NCBI GenBank assembly: GCA_011773465.1
Contig: WVXO01000031.1
Span: forward strand, 123,392-187,391
Length of the DNA stretch: 64,000 bases
Origin: Candidatus Aminicenantota bacterium
Lineage (GTDB): Bacteria; Acidobacteriota; Aminicenantia; Aminicenantales; Aminicenantaceae
Direction: 5' to 3'
The translations under genes and the position numbers were made by a program. Positions 61,126 through 64,000 of this stretch are shown piece by piece; position 1 is the stretch's first letter, and each line of letters begins with the position of its first letter. The notes below the pieces were generated by a model, which saw only the letters and a program-made list of their open reading frames with translations, searched no databases and was not told the origin of the DNA.

Positions 61126-62481
61126 TTATGATTTAAAAGATTGAAACTCCATGTCAGCAAACCGAGCATATTCTCTTATAAAGGCAAGGTTTATTCTTCC
61201 TGTGGGGCCATTCCTTTGCTTGGCGACATTGATATCTGCTATCCCTCGGATACTCTCATCATTAGGATGATATAATTCGGGACGGTAAATGAAGATAACG
61301 ACATCAGCATCTTGCTCGATGGCGCCCGACTCCCGCAAGTCTGAGAGTTGAGGAATTGGTTCCCGCCGCCCTCTCTCAGGAGCCCGGCTAAGCTGAGAAA
61401 TCCCTACAACTGGAATTTTAATCTCTTTGGCCAGTTCTTTTAAAGAGCGCGAGATGTAAGACATCTCCTGGGTTCTATTTTCAAACCTCCCCCCTGTCCT
61501 CATAAGCTGGATGTAATCGATAAACAGTAAGTCAAGATTTTGCTCCATTTTTAGCCTTCGTGCCTTGGCCTTCATTTCCATGACAGTCAAAGCAGGCGTC
61601 TCATCCACAAATATTTTAGCTTGAGAAAGAACTTCGCCACTCAGCTTGAGTTTCTCAAATTCTCTCTCTCCTATAAAACCGGTCCTGACCTTTTTTAGAT
61701 CTAGCTGCGCCTCAGCACAGAGCAACCTGATAATGACTTGTTCCTTGGCCATTTCGAGAGAAAAAAAGCCCACAGAATAGTCAGTTTTTAGGCCTGCATA
61801 TTGAGAGATATTCAAACAAAGAGCTGTTTTGCCCATTGAAGGACGAGCAGCAACAACAATAAACTCAGAGTTGTGAAAACCTGAAGTCAACCCATCTAAA
61901 TCCCTGAATCCTGTTGGTACTCCCGTTACAGTTTCCTTCCTATCATGGAGGGCCTTAATCATATCTAGCGTGGGCGGGGCTAACACACTCACAGGAACAA
62001 AGCCCGGCTTTATCCTCTGCTCAGCCACCTCTATAATTGCTGCCTGGGCTTCATCCAAAAGCTGATCTGCATCATCTTTTTGTTCAAAACTTGAGGAAAT
62101 GATTTTGGCAGAGGAGAGAATGAGTTGTCTAAAAAGAGATTTTTCTTTAATTATTCTAGCATAAAATTCAATATTCAAACTCTTGGGAACTCCATCCATC
62201 AACGATGAAAGATAAGAAGCTCCACCAATCTCTTCCAATGAACCTGTTCTTTGAAGCTCTTCACTCAGTGTAACCACGTCAACTGGAAGGCCTTTATCTA
62301 CTAAGAATATAATCCTGTCAATAATCTTCCGATTTGCTTCTTTATAGAAATCTTCTGGAGAGATAATGGAAAGCACTGGATTCAAATTTTCATTATTCAA
62401 AAGGATCCCTCCCAAAACAGTTTTCTCGGCTTCAAGGCTGTGAGGGGGGGTCTTTTTCAAAAACATTAAATCAAGTTCCAC
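61126..62481 (-). CDS. dnaB: replicative DNA helicase
   Basis: A 451-residue hexameric helicase. The N-terminal primase-interacting domain (PPHSLEAEKTVLGGILLNNE) is followed by a RecA-like motor with Walker A ARPSMGKTALCLNI, Walker B DLLFIDYIQLM, and the DnaB C-terminal signature SDLRESGAIEQDADVVIFIY R. It appears to start at a GTG (62481) with AAGGAG upstream; an ATG five codons later is also possible. It follows rplI by 22 nt in the conserved S6-S18-L9-DnaB cluster. Confidence 0.95.
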   Translation of the reverse strand: MELDLMFLKKTPPHSLEAEKTVLGGILLNNENLNPVLSIISPEDFYKEANRKIIDRIIFLVDKGLPVDVVTLSEELQRTGSLEEIGGASYLSSLMDGVPKSLNIEFYARIIKEKSLFRQLILSSAKIISSSFEQKDDADQLLDEAQAAIIEVAEQRIKPGFVPVSVLAPPTLDMIKALHDRKETVTGVPTGFRDLDGLTSGFHNSEFIVVAARPSMGKTALCLNISQYAGLKTDYSVGFFSLEMAKEQVIIRLLCAEAQLDLKKVRTGFIGEREFEKLKLSGEVLSQAKIFVDETPALTVMEMKAKARRLKMEQNLDLLFIDYIQLMRTGGRFENRTQEMSYISRSLKELAKEIKIPVVGISQLSRAPERGRREPIPQLSDLRESGAIEQDADVVIFIYRPELYHPNDESIRGIADINVAKQRNGPTGRINLAFIREYARFADMEFQSFKS

Positions 62482-62503
62482 TTTTCTCTCTCTCCTTATA
62501 AAT

Positions 62504-63391
62504 TTATTTTTTGGACTTCTTCCTTTCTGTTTCTTCTTCTTTCCTATCTTTCTGCCCTTCCCTTTCTTTCTTTTCTACTTCGGCCTCGGCTTTCTCCTTT
62601 TCATCCGAAGGCATATCCCCTCCTTCCTTTTCGTCCTCTATCACATTTTTTTCCTCTTTCTCTTGCACCTCAATCTTTGGCTTTATGCTCTCTTCTTTAA
62701 CCTCTTCATTTTTTTCTTCAGAAGTTTTCTCTTCCCCCTTCTTCTCCTCCTCTCCTGCGGATTCCTGGATCTCTGTCGCCTCTTCTTTCAACTGCTCTTC
62801 AGGGATCTCCTCCTGTTCTTCTTTCTTCTCTTCTGGCACTTCTTCTCCCTTCTTCTTTTCTTCTTCTGGCTCCTCTCTCCCTTCCGCCACTTCCTCCATT
62901 TTTTCTTCCGGAACTTCCTCTTCCTTCTTCGCTTCTCCCATTTCCGCGCCTGGCTTTATAACCTCTACTTTTATCTCTGCCTTTTCCTCTTGGAAGATTT
63001 TAATCGGCACGCTGTAGTTGCCCAATCTCTTTATAGGCTCCTCCAGCAGGATCTTTTTCTTATCAATTTCAAAGCCCAATTCATGAAGGGCATCCTTAAT
63101 ATCTGAAGAACTCACTGAACCAAAAATCATATCCTTTTCCCCTGCCTTTCTCTCAAAGGAAAGGGCAACTTTGTTGAGATCCTGGATAAGCCCTTCAAAA
63201 GAAAGCCTTTCTTTCTCGAGCTTCTTTTTCAAAGCCTGCCTTTCTATCTCAATCATCTTCATGTTAGACGAAGTGACTTCCAGTGCTAATTCTTTGGGAA
63301 TCAGATAATTTCTCCCATATCCTGGAGCTACGTCTACAATATCTCCTTTGCTCCCAAGGTTTTCTACATCTTTTTTCAGGATAATTCTCAT
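62504..63391 (-). CDS. rplI: 50S ribosomal protein L9 with a long Glu/Lys-rich C-terminal extension
   Basis: A 295-residue protein. Residues 1 to about 147 are a normal bL9 (MRIILKKDVENLGSKGDIVD VAPGYGRNYLIPKELA, then the helix and the C-terminal domain ending IKVEVIKPG). The remaining roughly 148 residues are almost only Glu, Lys, Pro, Ala, Val and Gly (VPEEKMEEVAEGREEPEEE), an extension not found in typical 148-residue L9. The tail shares a 40-nt exact DNA match with the tail of the neighbouring rpsF. Normal bL9 stabilises the L1 stalk base; what the tail does is unknown. Confidence 0.92.
   Translation of the reverse strand: MRIILKKDVENLGSKGDIVDVAPGYGRNYLIPKELALEVTSSNMKMIEIERQALKKKLEKERLSFEGLIQDLNKVALSFERKAGEKDMIFGSVSSSDIKDALHELGFEIDKKKILLEEPIKRLGNYSVPIKIFQEEKAEIKVEVIKPGAEMGEAKKEEEVPEEKMEEVAEGREEPEEEKKKGEEVPEEKKEEQEEIPEEQLKEEATEIQESAGEEEKKGEEKTSEEKNEEVKEESIKPKIEVQEKEEKNVIEDEKEGGDMPSDEKEKAEAEVEKKEREGQKDRKEEETERKKSKK
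62840..62879 (-). repeat. 40-nt direct repeat, copy in the rplI tail
   Basis: These 40 nt are identical to 63751-63790 in the rpsF tail. Both encode the [14 protein letters not shown] type of sequence in the same frame, and similarity continues less exactly toward EEKMEE/EEKMED. It points to copying of tail DNA between the two genes. Confidence 0.8.
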
Positions 63392-63418
63392 TTTACCTCC
63401 AATTGCCTAGCTCCTATT

Positions 63419-63685
63419 TTAATCTTCTATGTAGGGAAGCAGAGCCAGCAAACGTGCTCTCTTTATTGCAGTTGATAACCTCCGCTGATGAAAAGCACAT
63501 GTGCCGGTCATCCGTCTGGGAGAGATCTTTCCTCTCTCAAGAATATATCTCTTCAAAATATCAACGTTTTTATAATCAATCTCTCTCACATTCCTCTGAC
63601 AAAAACGGCAGACTTTTCTTTTAGGGGGAAAATATCTCCGGAAAGTACCTCTATCGCCTCTATCACCTCTTTGTTCTCTCGCCAT
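63419..63685 (-). CDS. rpsR: 30S ribosomal protein S18
   Basis: An 88-residue protein with the conserved [20 protein letters not shown] and [28 protein letters not shown]. The N-terminus contains CRFCQ, and the only other Cys is in GTCAFHQ. A strong AGGAGG within the end of rpsF precedes the ATG. S18 pairs with S6 on the small-subunit platform, and the two genes are adjacent (2 nt gap). No ssb gene lies between rpsF and rpsR as in some phyla. Confidence 0.96.
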   Translation of the reverse strand: MAREQRGDRGDRGTFRRYFPPKRKVCRFCQRNVREIDYKNVDILKRYILERGKISPRRMTGTCAFHQRRLSTAIKRARLLALLPYIED

Positions 63686-63687
63686 TC

Positions 63688-64000
63688 CTATTTATCCTCC
63701 TTGCTCGTTTCCGCGGAATCTAAATCTTCCTTTTCTTTCTTCTCTTCTGGTTCTTCTCCCTTCTTCTTTTCTTCTTCTGGCTCCTCTCTCTGTTCCGTCG
63801 CATCTTCCATCTTTTCTTCCGCAACTCCCTCTTCTTCCTTCTTCTTTTCCTCTTTGTCTTCTTCCTTTGCAGGAACCGCAACTTCCTCTTCCTCTGCAAG
63901 AGCTACAATCTCCTCCTCTTTTTGTTCAGCTTTCTCCTCCTCCTTCTTCTTAACTTCTTCCTCTTGAGGAATTACAATCTCTCCTTGCGCTGCAGGAGCA
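63688..64000 (-). CDS. rpsF: 30S ribosomal protein S6, C-terminal tail only (continues beyond window)
   Basis: The minus strand is open from the window end to a TAG at 63690-63688, giving 103 visible codons. The sequence is highly charged: [20 protein letters not shown], later [20 protein letters not shown], ending [10 protein letters not shown]. No ribosomal core is visible here; identity is inferred from position directly upstream of rpsR and from the known S6-S18-L9 order. An exported or regulatory protein is a less likely alternative. A typical S6 core of about 95-100 residues should lie just outside the window. Confidence 0.75.
   Translation of the reverse strand, partial: APAAQGEIVIPQEEEVKKKEEEKAEQKEEEIVALAEEEEVAVPAKEEDKEEKKKEEEGVAEEKMEDATEQREEPEEEKKKGEEPEEKKEKEDLDSAETSKEDK
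63751..63790 (-). repeat. 40-nt direct repeat, copy in the rpsF tail
   Basis: Identical over 40 nt to 62840-62879 in rplI, same strand and same reading frame. Confidence 0.8.

Noticed and set aside
62511-63967. Long Ser/Phe-rich open frames on the + strand opposite rplI and rpsF
   Set aside because: They are the complement of the Glu/Lys-rich tails (GAA/GAG/AAG read backwards as TTC/CTC/CTT) and have no other support.
1-64000. tRNA, rRNA, CRISPR arrays, transposases, prophage genes
   Set aside because: Intergenic gaps were read for tRNA T-loop patterns, regularly spaced repeats and mobile-element genes; none was convincing. The palindromic repeats have no transposase in the window.

Overview
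The window reads as a contiguous piece of a diderm (Gram-negative type) bacterial chromosome of moderate to low GC. A complete Kdo set, outer-membrane efflux parts, an Mla-type lipid transporter and outer-membrane-barrel-like proteins imply an outer membrane with lipopolysaccharide. CarD, a bactofilin next to parAB, a PIN/TRAM protein, a DUF5916-type barrel protein and MacAB operons together recall Acidobacteriota or Candidatus Aminicenantes. That assignment is an inference from gene content, not a database result.

Region 1 (1-17.7 kb, + strand) is an envelope and efflux region. A sigma factor (cut by the window start), its zinc-binding anti-sigma factor and a Spy-like periplasmic protein are followed by a MacA-like adaptor, an ABC ATPase, a MacB-like permease and a TolC-family protein. 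Then come an HAE1-type RND pump with its adaptor, a large DUF5916-like protein, and a CzcB/CzcA-type heavy-metal RND pair.

Region 2 (17.7-22.1 kb) starts with a palindromic repeat element, then an Hfq-like gene and pdxA. On the other strand lie carD, corC and smpB. A second palindromic region follows carD's promoter.

Region 3 (22.1-30.6 kb) is the classic origin-proximal block rpmH-rnpA-yidD-yidC-jag-mnmE-mnmG-parA-parB plus a bactofilin. A near-perfect parS site lies inside the last codons of mnmG. rsmG is absent between mnmG and parA, and I saw no dnaA or DnaA-box cluster.

Region 4 (30.6-39.5 kb) continues with kdsB-pyrG-kdsA-kdsD-kdsC, the whole cytoplasmic route to CMP-Kdo with its CTP supplier. 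It is followed by a phosphohexomutase, a mannose-1-phosphate guanylyltransferase and a PLP-dependent enzyme interrupted by one in-frame TAA.

Region 5 (39.6-43 kb) holds an unusual 845-residue protein, with a kinase-like N-terminus and a multi-spanning C-terminus, and a small methyltransferase.

Region 6 (43-64 kb, mostly - strand) carries a paired M16 peptidase operon, aspS (lacking the usual bacterial GAD insertion), hisS, accA, a second sigma/anti-sigma operon, rlmB, ispDF, a PIN/TRAM protein, radA, mlaD-mlaF-mlaE, dnaB, rplI, rpsR and the 3' end of rpsF. Between rlmB and ispF are a two-ORF small-peptide unit with a good terminator and a lipoprotein metallopeptidase gene broken by two in-frame TAG codons.

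The observations I rate highest are: the kinase-like/membrane fusion protein; the shared Glu/Lys-rich tails of ribosomal proteins S6 and L9, with a 40-nt exact DNA match between them; an MlaD with a C-terminal barrel-like domain; the compact AspRS; near-leaderless carD and mnmE promoters; parS inside mnmG; and a dispersed 83-nt REP-like element. No tRNA, rRNA, CRISPR array, transposase or prophage gene was recognised.
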